Source of the DNA: an uncultured Sutterella sp.
Lineage (GTDB): Bacteria; Pseudomonadota; Gammaproteobacteria; Burkholderiales; Burkholderiaceae_F
Direction of reading: 5' to 3'
NCBI GenBank assembly: GCA_900757865.1
Contig: CAAEPH010000001.1
Span: forward strand, 1 to 31,984
DNA length: 31,984 nt
In this document: positions 1 through 8,164 of the stretch, one piece after another
How the letters are laid out: each line of letters starts with the position of its first letter
Numbering within the stretch: the stretch's first letter is position 1
Made by a program: the position numbers and the translations under genes
The notes under the pieces: generated by a model
Told to the model about the DNA's origin: nothing
What the model saw: the letters and a program-made list of their open reading frames with translations, nothing else
The model's database searches: none

Positions 1-27
1 GATTTATAACATATAACCAACCAAAAT

Positions 28-76
28 AAAAAATGGCTCCACCCTACGGACACAGGTGATTGGAGCCATTTTATTT
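28..76. terminator. Bidirectional intrinsic terminator at left edge
   Basis: A perfect 12-bp stem (30-41 with 61-72, core TGGCTCCA/TGGAGCCA) is followed by TTTTATTT on plus. On minus it is followed by an even better run (ATTTTTTATTTT). It probably ends a plus-strand gene lying outside the window and blocks minus-strand transcription coming from the right. Confidence 0.85.
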
Positions 77-394
77 AGGTTTTGCTGTCAAAGACAGGAG
101 GTGGGTTAAATATTCAAAAATATTGCCCTTATCCATAGCGAATAGCAAGGGCACCCGTTTATTTATTTTTTTAGGGTACCCACACTAAACAGCGAAGAGC
201 CTCCTTTGGCACTGTCAGCAAACCGAAAAGGGGAATTTTTGGTGACAGTCAGGATACAGGGAGCAGAAAAAACAGGTTTGCACCAACAGTTGTCACCAAT
301 CCTCCAGAAGGCCCGCATTCCATTAAGGATGGTGTTAGTCCGTTGGACTAGGGAAGATCCTTAGTCTTTCAGGGCATTTATGGCAGGTACAGAT
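77..394. other. Non-coding stretch with several small inverted repeats
   Basis: No convincing gene lies between the edge terminator and the tRNA-Val terminator. It holds CTGTC-AAA-GACAG near 84-96, a 7-bp stem TGCCCTT/AAGGGCA (124-130 with 147-153), ACTGTCA/TGACAGT (211-217 with 243-249) and TTGGTGACA/TGTCACCAA (239-247 with 291-299). The last two share the same central arm, so they are mutually exclusive as RNA folds. A 51-codon minus-strand frame (163-318) is open, but it lacks a ribosome binding site and any recognisable product. The stretch could be a small RNA gene or decayed sequence; I cannot tell which. Confidence 0.4.
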
Positions 395-425
395 AAAAAA
401 AGAGCAACTGTAGAAGCTGCTCTTT
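395..425 (-). terminator. Terminator of tRNA-Val
   Basis: An 8-bp stem AAAGAGCA/TGCTCTTT (398-405 with 418-425) is followed, read on minus, by a run of seven T. It lies nine bases beyond the mature 3' end of the tRNA. Confidence 0.85.
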
Positions 426-433
426 ATGAATCC

Positions 434-508
434 TGGTGCGCGATACTGGTTTCGAACCAGTGACCCCTGCCGTGTGAAGGCAGTGCTCTACCACTGAGCT
501 AACCGCGC
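434..508 (-). tRNA. tRNA-Val, anticodon CAC
   Basis: The complement folds into a full cloverleaf of 75 nt. It has the acceptor stem GCGCGGT/ATCGCGC, the D-arm AGCTCAGTGGTAGAGC, the anticodon stem CTGCC/GGCAG with loop TTCACAC (anticodon CAC, reading GTG), and the T-arm with GGTTCGAACC. The 3' ACCA is encoded. It is a single tRNA with its own promoter and terminator, placed just after rnhA. Confidence 0.95.
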
Positions 509-523
509 TAACTGAGATGAAGA

Positions 524-551
524 ATTTTACAGGAAATTCAGCAAAAGGCAA
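524..551 (-). promoter_or_regulatory. Promoter of tRNA-Val
   Basis: On the minus strand TTGCCT (546-551) and TAAAAT (524-529) are separated by 16 bp, and transcription would begin some 8-10 bases before the mature tRNA 5' end. The -35 box is weak and the -10 box good. Confidence 0.55.
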
Positions 552-584
552 ATGAATTGCAGGGATAATCCCGTAAAGATGGTA

Positions 585-1049
585 TTAACCCTGAGCTTTT
601 AGTGTGATTTCACATCCCTTGTTGGCCAGTTCATCGGCTTTTTCGTTACCTGGGTCGCCTGCATGGCCTTTGATCCAGCGCCAATGAATCGTGTGCTTTT
701 GCGATAGCTGATCGAGCTCCTGCCAGAGTTCAACATTTTTGACCGGTTTTCTGCTTGCTGTGCGCCATCCTTGGCGTTTCCATCCGGCAATCCATTCGGT
801 CATGCCGTTTTTCACGTACGCACTGTCGGTGTGAATGATTAATTCGCAGGGACGATTAAGAATGCGGAGTGCCTCGATCACAGCGGTGAGCTCCATTTGA
901 TTGTTGGTGGTCTCTAAGGCCCCTCCGCAGATTTCTTTGGTGTGGCGTCCAAACTTTAAATACGCTCCCCAACCGCCTAAACCAGGATTGCCCTTACAGG
1001 CCCCATCGGTCCAAATTTCAAGGATGGTGCTGGTTTTATCGCTAGACAT
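585..1049 (-). CDS. rnhA: Ribonuclease HI
   Basis: This is a cytoplasmic endonuclease that cuts the RNA strand of RNA:DNA hybrids, removing primers and R-loops. The 154 residues match the usual length. The four metal-binding acidic residues are visible: Asp15 (WTDGAC), Glu53 (NQMEL), Asp75 (HTDSAY) and Asp139 (EKADEL). His129 (KGHAG) is the helper base. All sit five positions after their E. coli counterparts (10, 48, 70, 134, 124). The basic handle (WKRQGWR, 90-96) is present. The start is supported by AGAGGA nine bases upstream. It follows the methyltransferase gene by 80 bp on the same strand, a pairing common in betaproteobacteria, and may be cotranscribed with it. Confidence 0.97.
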   Translation of the reverse strand: MSSDKTSTILEIWTDGACKGNPGLGGWGAYLKFGRHTKEICGGALETTNNQMELTAVIEALRILNRPCELIIHTDSAYVKNGMTEWIAGWKRQGWRTASRKPVKNVELWQELDQLSQKHTIHWRWIKGHAGDPGNEKADELANKGCEITLKAQG

Positions 1050-1129
1050 AGTATGAATCCTCTGGGCAATGACGGTAGAGCAATGCGGATGAAATCCAAT
1101 GAGCGGTGATTGTACTCAATCACCAAGCG

Positions 1130-1921
1130 TTATGACTCCGATGGCGTTTTTTGTGAGCCAAGATTAGCGACGTTGGTCCCCAAGGAAGGACTTGACATCA
1201 GCGAGCGTAAACGGCCTACCAGTTTGGGGCCCGGTTGACGTTTAACGGCTGAGAGCATATAGAGATTGGCCATACCGGGCATCCAGCGATCTCCTGCTTT
1301 GTCCATCCACTGCCAGTGTTGTAGGGATTTAATAGAGTGGCAAGCCGGACGGTAAAGCCCCCAGTAACTACGGTCTATCTGCAACCCCAATAGTCCAAAC
1401 CAATCCTTGAGTCGCATCAGGGCAATCGGAGAGAGAGGACTGGGTAAGAAGGGTTTTGCCCCTAAAACAATGGCCTTTTGTCGCCACCACCAACACCCTA
1501 GTGTGTTGAACCCTGTGATCACAAGACGTCCCTCTGGGGTAAGCACACGTACCGCTTCGCGTAAAACTTGTTGAGGCTCTCGAGTGAGATCTAAGGTATG
1601 GGGCATGGTGATGAGGTCAAAAGTATCACAGGCAAAAGGCAGGGCCCGATGGTCGGCCATCACGGGTACGCGTTTATGATCACTAGGTTGGAGAAGATCA
1701 TTCTCGTCAATGATGCTCCAGTGCCGTTGAATGCGGTTAGTGCACAGCGTATCCAATTCAGGCAGGCCTAGCTGAAGAGCTTCATAGCCAAAGGCTTCTT
1801 CGGTTTCCTTTTGAAAATGCTCCAATTCCCATTGAGACAGCAGTTGGCCTGGGGCAGTTCCTAAAAAGCGAGTAAAAGAAAGTATTGGCGTGGTCATAAT
1901 GGTTGTAGCGATGTCATTCAT
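1130..1921 (-). CDS. SAM-dependent methyltransferase-like protein, class I fold
   Basis: The 263-residue protein resembles the methyltransferase encoded beside rnhA in many betaproteobacteria; its substrate is unknown. The second half of a class I fold is readable: an acidic loop with LPFA (90-97), a motif IV-like strand FDLITMPHTLD (101-111), a helix LREAVRVL (120-127), and LTPEGRLVITGFN (127-139). The N-terminal 90 residues show no clear ExGxG SAM-binding loop (motif I), which is replaced by a helical segment around LLSQWELEHF. The C-terminal tail is basic and low in complexity. It runs divergently from mltD across a 298-bp gap. In related genomes gloB often sits here; it is absent. The start at 1921 is uncertain, as Met9 is also possible. 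Confidence 0.75.
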   Translation of the reverse strand: MNDIATTIMTTPILSFTRFLGTAPGQLLSQWELEHFQKETEEAFGYEALQLGLPELDTLCTNRIQRHWSIIDENDLLQPSDHKRVPVMADHRALPFACDTFDLITMPHTLDLTREPQQVLREAVRVLTPEGRLVITGFNTLGCWWWRQKAIVLGAKPFLPSPLSPIALMRLKDWFGLLGLQIDRSYWGLYRPACHSIKSLQHWQWMDKAGDRWMPGMANLYMLSAVKRQPGPKLVGRLRSLMSSPSLGTNVANLGSQKTPSES

Positions 1922-2219
1922 GTGCTGGTCATGGAAGATATCGCCATTACTCCGATTTTTTTCTTAGTTCACACCACTCATTTTTGCGCATGGATAGGTT
2001 AAAGACCTAGCCACACGCAAGGACTGGATCCAGGTTTTTATCGAGTTTGGTGGGGACTGTAACAAATTCGTCAGCAAACTGTAGCGATTTATGCCAATAT
2101 TGGGCACTATCTAACCGAGCTCCGCGTTTAATTCGAGCAACGTACTTAAAAAGCATACAATGAAACCTTGCTCTGACGTAGAGCGATATTGCCTCTTCAA
2201 TCGTAACAATTCCAACGCC

Positions 2220-4406
2220 ATGAAGAAAGCCTGCGCTATACCATTTCTTGTTTTTGGCCTTTGTTTCGGGCCGACGTTTTCCTGGATGCCGTGCGGCTTA
2301 GGACAAGTGAGGGCGGAAGCACTCACACAACCAGAACCGCCTCAAGCGACAAGCAATGATGGGGCTGAAGGGGTTGTTGAACAAAATTTTTCCCCACTTG
2401 AGGCGCCAACCGACGTGTGGGAACGTATTCGGCGTGGTTATGCGATGCCGACCTGCACATCGTCCCTCGTGGATAAATGGCTGAAATATTATGCGCAAGA
2501 TCATCCGGATTACCTCAACCGTATGTTTAACCGCTCTGGGCGTTATTTGTATCAAGTGATTGAAGACGTGGAAGCGCGTGGCCTTCCGACAGAATTAGCG
2601 TTGCTGCCATTCGTGGAAAGCGCATTTCAACCTGAAGCCCTCTCTAAAGCGAAAGCCTCTGGTCTTTGGCAATTTATGCCAGCCACCGGCAAGACGTACG
2701 ATTTAGACCAAAATCGCTGGCGTGATGAACGACAGGATATTCTGGCGAGTACGCGAGCGGCATTGGATTATTTTGAATACCTCTATGGTCTATTCAATGA
2801 TTGGCACTTGTCGTTGGCTGCTTATAACTGGGGGGAGGGCAGTGTGCAACGGGCTATGAAGCGCCAGCAAGCGCGAGGCAAACCGAGTGACTACTTGCAC
2901 CTTAAGATGCCTAACGAGACGGCCAACTATGTGCCCAAACTCGAGGCCATTAAGCGAATTGTTTCCGAACCCCAAAAGTACGGTGTGGAGTTGCCCGATG
3001 TGGGTAACGAACCGTACTTTGTGACGATTACCAAGCCACGCGATATTGATACCGGGATTGCTGCCGAATTGGCGGATATGGAGGTCGACGAGTTTCGATC
3101 GCTCAACCCGAGTTTTAAGTTGCCAGTGATTGTGGCGGCGCACGACACGATGATGCATCTCCCTGCCGATAAAGTGGATCTCTTTATCGATAACTTAGCG
3201 AGTTGGATGGATAGCGGTCAGCGATTGTCTCGTTGGACGACCTATGTCATGGGGGAAGGGGAAACGCTCTCGTCGGTTGCTAAACAAACCGGCATGACTG
3301 AGGCTCAGTTGCGTGAAATTAATGCCATTCCATCGGGACGTCGAGTATTGCCTAACTCCACATTACTGGTGAGAGCCAATCCTGAGCAGCAAGAGGATAT
3401 TACGATTGCTGCGGCCGATGCGAGTTTGCGTTTGTCGCCACAGACAACGTGGCGCCGTGTGACGTACCGCGTACGTCGTGGGGATACACTGCCGCGTATA
3501 GCATCACGTTGGCGCATTACCACGCAGTCCATTGTGAAAACCAATCGACTTCGCTCTTCACGCTTGAGAGCCGGGCAGCGCTTAATATTGACCGTGCCCA
3601 ATGTGGCGCGTACACCTATACAGACGGCTTCCTCCTCTTCTGCGTCATCATCGACTGAGGGTGCTCAAGGAGGTAGCACCAGCTCGGGGATACGACTGCA
3701 CAGCGTTCGTCGTGGCGAGTCACTCAGCTCGATAGCATCCAAGTACGGGTTAAGCCTCGCCGAGTTGCGCAAAGCCAATCCGCGCGCGAGCTCACGACTT
3801 CAGGTCGGACAACGCTTACGTATTCCAAGCAACGGCGAAACGGTACAAGCGCCTCAGTACTACGTCGTGAAGCGGGGCGATACGCTCACGCAGGTCGCCA
3901 ATCAAACGGGCGTATCCATCACCCAACTTCAGCGCGCTAATCGGTTGAGTAACGCAAATTTACGTGTGGGACAACGCTTGGAAATTCCGTCAGGGAAGAC
4001 CGCTGGAGTAACGGCTACACCAAGTGAACCTCAGACGAGAGAAAACGCAGGGGTTTATACAGGACGCTACAAGGTGCGCTCTGGTGATTCGCTCTACAGC
4101 ATTGCTAAACGTTATGGTGTGAGTGTAGAAGAGTTGCGTTTAGCCAATGGCATGACCTCAGGCCAGCATCTTTATGCAGGACAGTCACTATCGGTGCCGG
4201 AGACGCAGACCAAGAGTGCGTCTACTGAAAAGAAGGTGACTTCTAGCCGGGTTGTGGCCTCGTCGAATCAAAGCTATGTGGTGCGCTCTGGCGATACGTT
4301 GGCGGGCATTGCCAAACGTCAAAATACTTCAATTAGCGAACTCAAGCGCCTCAATAATTTGCGTTCATCTCGTCTTCGGGTAGGACAGAAGTTGCAACTG
4401 CCATAG
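2220..4406 (+). CDS. mltD: Membrane-bound lytic murein transglycosylase D with six LysM-like repeats
   Basis: This is an envelope enzyme that cleaves the glycan chain of peptidoglycan to 1,6-anhydro products. Counting from the start used here (728 residues), the order is a signal peptide (1-32, Lys-Lys then hydrophobic, ending VRA), an SLT domain (about 95-215) with catalytic Glu133 in FVESAF, GLWQFMP and AAYNWGEG, then a tail of LysM repeats at about 340-385 (degenerate), 415-460, 493-536, 546-590, 616-660 and 685-728, joined by Ser/Thr-rich linkers. E. coli MltD is only 452 residues with fewer LysM units. I chose 2220 because it puts Met-Lys-Lys at the head of the signal peptide; an in-frame ATG at 2160 adds 20 charged residues. 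Neither start has a clear ribosome binding site. No lipobox cysteine is seen. Confidence 0.92.
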   Translation: MKKACAIPFLVFGLCFGPTFSWMPCGLGQVRAEALTQPEPPQATSNDGAEGVVEQNFSPLEAPTDVWERIRRGYAMPTCTSSLVDKWLKYYAQDHPDYLNRMFNRSGRYLYQVIEDVEARGLPTELALLPFVESAFQPEALSKAKASGLWQFMPATGKTYDLDQNRWRDERQDILASTRAALDYFEYLYGLFNDWHLSLAAYNWGEGSVQRAMKRQQARGKPSDYLHLKMPNETANYVPKLEAIKRIVSEPQKYGVELPDVGNEPYFVTITKPRDIDTGIAAELADMEVDEFRSLNPSFKLPVIVAAHDTMMHLPADKVDLFIDNLASWMDSGQRLSRWTTYVMGEGETLSSVAKQTGMTEAQLREINAIPSGRRVLPNSTLLVRANPEQQEDITIAAADASLRLSPQTTWRRVTYRVRRGDTLPRIASRWRITTQSIVKTNRLRSSRLRAGQRLILTVPNVARTPIQTASSSSASSSTEGAQGGSTSSGIRLHSVRRGESLSSIASKYGLSLAELRKANPRASSRLQVGQRLRIPSNGETVQAPQYYVVKRGDTLTQVANQTGVSITQLQRANRLSNANLRVGQRLEIPSGKTAGVTATPSEPQTRENAGVYTGRYKVRSGDSLYSIAKRYGVSVEELRLANGMTSGQHLYAGQSLSVPETQTKSASTEKKVTSSRVVASSNQSYVVRSGDTLAGIAKRQNTSISELKRLNNLRSSRLRVGQKLQLP

Positions 4407-4470
4407 ACGATACCCGTAACACGATGAGCGAGATGTCGCGGTCGCGTTGGCGGTAGGCGAGATCATCTAA

Positions 4471-4584
4471 ACGACTGAATCTTTGCGCACGTGATGAGTC
4501 AGTCGTGTATTCTCAAAGGAGCGGTCTTTGAGCGTATTCGCGAGAGACTTGCTTTATTTCACAGATTTTTGTCACCTCGGTGAC
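4471..4584 (+). promoter_or_regulatory. Structured leader before fabI: three hairpins
   Basis: The mltD-fabI gap carries ACGACTGA/TCAGTCGT (4471-4478 with 4499-4506), CTCAAAG/CTTTGAG (4512-4518 with 4526-4532), and the compact GTCAC-CTCG-GTGAC (4571-4584) that ends 16 bases before the fabI ATG. None has a T-run, so they are not ordinary terminators. Their role is unknown. Confidence 0.45.
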
Positions 4585-4600
4585 GATGAAAGAGAACATC

Positions 4601-5398
4601 ATGGGATTTTTAGCTGGTAAAAAGATTTTGATCACAGGCGTGATCTCCAACCGATCCATTGCTTACGGTATTGCCAAAGCGTGTCAGCGTGAAGGCGCCA
4701 CGTTAGCGTTTACCTATGCCACCGAGAAATATGCGGAGCGTATTGCCGGGTTGGCTAAAGAGTGCGGCAGTGACATTGTGTTGCCCATGGATGTGGGTAG
4801 TGATGAGCAGATTGCGCAGGCCGTACAATCCTTGTCCGAGCGCTGGGATGGCCTTGATGGGTTGGTGCATTCGATTGGGTTTGCTCCTCGCGAAGCCATT
4901 GCGGGGGATTTCCTTGAAGGGTTGTCACGCGAAGCGTTCTTGACGGCGTTGTCGATTTCTTCTTACTCCTTCCCCGCTTTAGCGAAGGCCTTTTTGCCCA
5001 TGATGCAAGGTCGGGCAGCGTCCGTGTTGAGTCTGACCTATATCGGTAGCGAACGCGTGGTACCTAATTACAACACCATGGGCGTGGCTAAGGCAGCCTT
5101 GGAAGCCAGTACGCGCTATTTGGCCAACAGTCTTGGGAAACAGGGTATTCGAGCCAATGCGATTTCGTCGGGCCCCATCCGTACGTTAGCGGCTTCGGGT
5201 ATCAAGGACTTTAGCAAACTCTTGCATGTCATGGAACAATCCACGCCGCTGGGTCGTACGGTAACGATTGAAGAGGTAGGCAATACGGCAGCGTTCTTGT
5301 TGTCTGATTTATCTTCAGGCATTACGGGTGATGTGATCTATGTCGATGCAGGTTTTCACGCCATGGGCGCGGCCATGATCGAAGACACGCAAGCTTAA
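4601..5398 (+). CDS. fabI: Enoyl-[acyl-carrier-protein] reductase (NADH), FabI type
   Basis: It catalyses the last reduction of each fatty-acid elongation cycle (trans-2-enoyl-ACP to acyl-ACP) in the cytoplasm. The 265 residues align closely with E. coli FabI (262): MGFLAGKKILITG at the N-terminus, HSIGFAP, Tyr147, then the catalytic Tyr157 and Lys164 (YNTMGVAK), each one position after E. coli 146, 156 and 163. SGPIRTLAASGIKDF is also conserved. Gly93, where triclosan-resistance changes occur in E. coli, is unchanged. The start at 4601 is set by homology and by AAAGAGA just upstream; in-frame GTG (4580) and ATG (4586) codons exist but would overlap the upstream hairpin. It stands alone rather than in a fab cluster. 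Confidence 0.97.
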   Translation: MGFLAGKKILITGVISNRSIAYGIAKACQREGATLAFTYATEKYAERIAGLAKECGSDIVLPMDVGSDEQIAQAVQSLSERWDGLDGLVHSIGFAPREAIAGDFLEGLSREAFLTALSISSYSFPALAKAFLPMMQGRAASVLSLTYIGSERVVPNYNTMGVAKAALEASTRYLANSLGKQGIRANAISSGPIRTLAASGIKDFSKLLHVMEQSTPLGRTVTIEEVGNTAAFLLSDLSSGITGDVIYVDAGFHAMGAAMIEDTQA

Positions 5399-5415
5399 AT
5401 GAGATATACCGTTGA

Positions 5416-5445
5416 CCACTCTTTACGCATTCGCGTAGAGAGTGG
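5416..5445. other. Strong hairpin between fabI and nadK
   Basis: A 13-bp stem with one G-U pair (5416-5428 with 5433-5445, outer arm CCACTCT/AGAGTGG) closes on the tetraloop ATTC. No T-run follows on either strand, so it is more likely an mRNA 3'-end protector, a processing site or a T-less terminator than a standard terminator. Confidence 0.6.
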
Positions 5446-5528
5446 ACTGTGCGTTAAACTCATTGTTTGATAGCGAAATGCGTTTTCCCGACGTATGCGA
5501 TCGATTTTGATTTCTGGAGAATCTAGGC

Positions 5529-6437
5529 ATGGCACTCGCCTTTCACAGAATCGCTCTTTTAGTTAAACCCTCCGAGCGTGATGTTGCCCCTCTTGAAGCT
5601 CTCATGACTTTACTCATTGAGTTAGGGGCTCAAGTACGGGTTTGCGAAAATAGCGCTCGCTTGCTCAAAGGTTGTCCGTTTGCCCGCGAAGGGTATTCGC
5701 GTTTGGCGCTTGGCGCTTGGGCAGAATTGGCCATCGTGTTAGGTGGAGACGGTTCGCTTTTGGGGGTGGCACGCCATTTGGGGCACAATGTTCCTATTAT
5801 CGGCGTCAACACGGGGCGATTGGGCTTTATTACTGACGTGGTGCTCGAGGACATGGCCGAGGTGTTGCCAAAAGTGCTAGCCGGCGAGTTTACCCGTGAT
5901 GCGCGCGCACTACTCGAAGGGGATATTGTGCGTAATGGCGAGATCGTCTATCACGATATTGCCGTCAACGACATTGGGATTACGCATGGTCGCGTTGGGG
6001 GAATGGTAGAGTTTGTGCTTTACGTGAACGGGCAACCGATGTCGAGTCAAATGGCAGACGGCATCATTTGCGCGAGTCCCACGGGGTCCACGGCCTATTC
6101 GTTAGCTTCAGGTGGCCCGATTATGCACCCGAGTTTGTCGGGCATCTGTTTGGTGCCCGTCGCCCCTCATACGCTGTCGAGCCGACCGATTGTGCTCCCG
6201 GGGGATGCACAGATTGAGATCGAAGTGATTCACGTTAGAGATGCGGTCGCCTACTGGGATATGCAGGAATTTTTTGATGTCCAAGCCGGTGATCGGTTGC
6301 GTATCCGCTCGAGCCAACGTCAACTCATCTTGTTGCATCCTGAGGGATATGACTATTACGGATTGCTCCGACAAAAGTTAAAATGGAACTTTATGCCCAT
6401 TAGTGAGCATACGGGAGATCCATCACTTCCTGCCTAA
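5529..6437 (+). CDS. nadK: NAD kinase
   Basis: It phosphorylates NAD to NADP using ATP in the cytoplasm and is the only source of NADP in most bacteria. The 302 residues are of normal length. Visible family motifs are GGDGS (72-76, with catalytic Asp74), NTGRLGFITD, the NDI segment, and ASPTGSTAYSLASGGPI in the second, beta-rich domain. GGAG precedes the ATG at a workable distance. recN follows 37-61 bp downstream depending on its start; nadK-recN adjacency is widespread in beta- and gammaproteobacteria, often after hrcA, which is not here. Confidence 0.96.
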   Translation: MALAFHRIALLVKPSERDVAPLEALMTLLIELGAQVRVCENSARLLKGCPFAREGYSRLALGAWAELAIVLGGDGSLLGVARHLGHNVPIIGVNTGRLGFITDVVLEDMAEVLPKVLAGEFTRDARALLEGDIVRNGEIVYHDIAVNDIGITHGRVGGMVEFVLYVNGQPMSSQMADGIICASPTGSTAYSLASGGPIMHPSLSGICLVPVAPHTLSSRPIVLPGDAQIEIEVIHVRDAVAYWDMQEFFDVQAGDRLRIRSSQRQLILLHPEGYDYYGLLRQKLKWNFMPISEHTGDPSLPA

Positions 6438-6474
6438 ACCGTGGTAGAAAGAGGATTGGCTCCTAGGAGTCTTT

Positions 6475-8142
6475 TTGAGAGCACAAAAAATAATGGCCAT
6501 GCTAACGTCGTTGAGTCTTCATGACTTTGTGATTGTGGAATCCCTAACGCTCGATGTGCGTTCAGGGTTTACGGTACTCACGGGGGAAACCGGGGCCGGA
6601 AAATCCATCCTCATTGATGCCTTGGAATTGATTTTAGGCGGGCGTGCTGACGCTTCCATGGTTCGAGAAGGGATGGAGCGCGCGCAAATTGTGGCGGAGT
6701 TTATCCCTTCAGAGACGGCGAGTCACTGGTTGGCCGATAACGCGCTAGAGGACGGAAATGCTCTCATGATTCGGCGCACGGTCGACAACCGCGGTCGAAG
6801 TAAGGCGTGGATCAATGGCATTGCGGTGACCATTTCGCAATTGCGCACGTTAGGCGAAATGCTCATTGATATTCATGGGCAGCATGCCTATCAATCGCTC
6901 TTAAGACCCGCCTTTCAACTTAAGTTACTTGACGATCATGGTGAGCATGGTGAGCTGTTGGCAGCCGTTCGTGAGTGTTTCCATCATTGGCAAGAAGCTG
7001 CCAAAACTCTTGACGAGTTAACCAATAACGCTGAGCGCTTGGCCGAAAAAGCAGAGCGCCTGCGCTGGATGATCGAGGATTTAGAGCTCTTAAATCCCAA
7101 GCCCAATGAGTGGGAGACACTCAACCAAGAGCATGTTCGTATGACGCATGCTGCGTCCATTGCGGAGGGACTCAATGAGGCCTTGGTTCGTCTCACAGAT
7201 GGGGACGAGTCGGTGAGTTTAACGCTCTCAGCACTACACAGTCGACTGGGCTCCTTGGCGCGTTACGATGACAAAATTGCTAACACGCAGAGTATTGTGT
7301 CCAACGCCATTGAACTCGTTGAAGAGGCTGCTCACGATATCACGCGTTATCTTGATCGCAATGACTGGGACGAAGAAAGCTATGCCGAGATGGATCGACG
7401 CGTGTCGTTGTACTTTGATCTGTCTCGTAAATTTAAAACCGAGCCTGAGGCACTGCCCGAATTACTGCAAAAGGCTCGTGAGGAGCTCAAACAGCTCACA
7501 CAGACGCAAGATATCGCAGCTCTCAAAAAAGAGGTGAAGCAGCGTCAAGCACGTTATCAAGCTGCGGCAGACAAACTAAGTGAGGCCCGTAAGAGTGCAG
7601 CGCTGTCGTTATCAACGGACGTCACAGCGCAAATGCAAACGCTGGCTATGCAAGGGGCCCGCTTCGAAGTGAGTCTTGTTCCGTCGAGCCCCTCAGAACT
7701 GGGGTCCGAGCGTTGTGAGTTCCTCATTGCAGGGCACGCTGGCGTACAAACGCGTCCTTTGATTAAAGTGGCCTCGGGCGGGGAATTGGCGCGTATCAGT
7801 TTGGCGATAGCGGTCATCACAGCTCAGGTGACACCTGTTCCCACGCTTATTTTTGACGAAGTCGACAGTGGAATTGGTGGTGCGGTAGCCGAAGTGGTGG
7901 GACAACTTTTACGTCGTTTGGGCCAAACTCGACAAGTGCTGTGCGTGACCCACTTGCCTCAAGTGGCCTCTTGCGGGCATCAACATTGGCGTGTGGAGAA
8001 ACACTTTAACGGTACCACGACGTTGAGCCAATTGAGAATTTTGGATCCTGCTGAGCGTGTCGAAGAAGTCGCACGCATGTTGGCGGGCGCGTCCATTACA
8101 GAGAAAACACGCGCCTTGGCCGGTGAGATGCTGCAGCATTAA
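6475..8142 (+). CDS. recN: DNA repair protein RecN
   Basis: This is an SMC-like ATPase that acts with RecA on double-strand breaks. The 555 residues show Walker A GETGAGKS (37-44), a central coiled-coil region rich in Glu, Lys and Ala (about 160-370), the ABC signature ASGGELARISLA, and Walker B LIFDEVDSGIGG with Asp461 and Glu462. The start is debatable. AGGAG lies exactly five bases before a TTG at 6475, whereas the homology-preferred ATGs at 6493 or 6499 (giving MLTSLSLHDF, matching E. coli MLAQLTISNF) lack a well-placed ribosome binding site. I kept TTG. It is probably cotranscribed with nadK and the following glycosyltransferase. No LexA box was recognised upstream. Confidence 0.95.
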   Translation: MRAQKIMAMLTSLSLHDFVIVESLTLDVRSGFTVLTGETGAGKSILIDALELILGGRADASMVREGMERAQIVAEFIPSETASHWLADNALEDGNALMIRRTVDNRGRSKAWINGIAVTISQLRTLGEMLIDIHGQHAYQSLLRPAFQLKLLDDHGEHGELLAAVRECFHHWQEAAKTLDELTNNAERLAEKAERLRWMIEDLELLNPKPNEWETLNQEHVRMTHAASIAEGLNEALVRLTDGDESVSLTLSALHSRLGSLARYDDKIANTQSIVSNAIELVEEAAHDITRYLDRNDWDEESYAEMDRRVSLYFDLSRKFKTEPEALPELLQKAREELKQLTQTQDIAALKKEVKQRQARYQAAADKLSEARKSAALSLSTDVTAQMQTLAMQGARFEVSLVPSSPSELGSERCEFLIAGHAGVQTRPLIKVASGGELARISLAIAVITAQVTPVPTLIFDEVDSGIGGAVAEVVGQLLRRLGQTRQVLCVTHLPQVASCGHQHWRVEKHFNGTTTLSQLRILDPAERVEEVARMLAGASITEKTRALAGEMLQH

Positions 8143-8164
8143 AAAAGATAGGGGGTGCTCTGAG

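Noticed and set aside
163..318. 51-codon minus-strand frame in the left non-coding stretch
   Set aside because: It has no ribosome binding site, no recognisable domain and ordinary length for chance. Kept only as a remark in the region entry.
3237..4403. DNA-level tandem repeat in mltD
   Set aside because: The repetition is at protein level (LysM units); the nucleotide copies have diverged too far to count as a DNA repeat.
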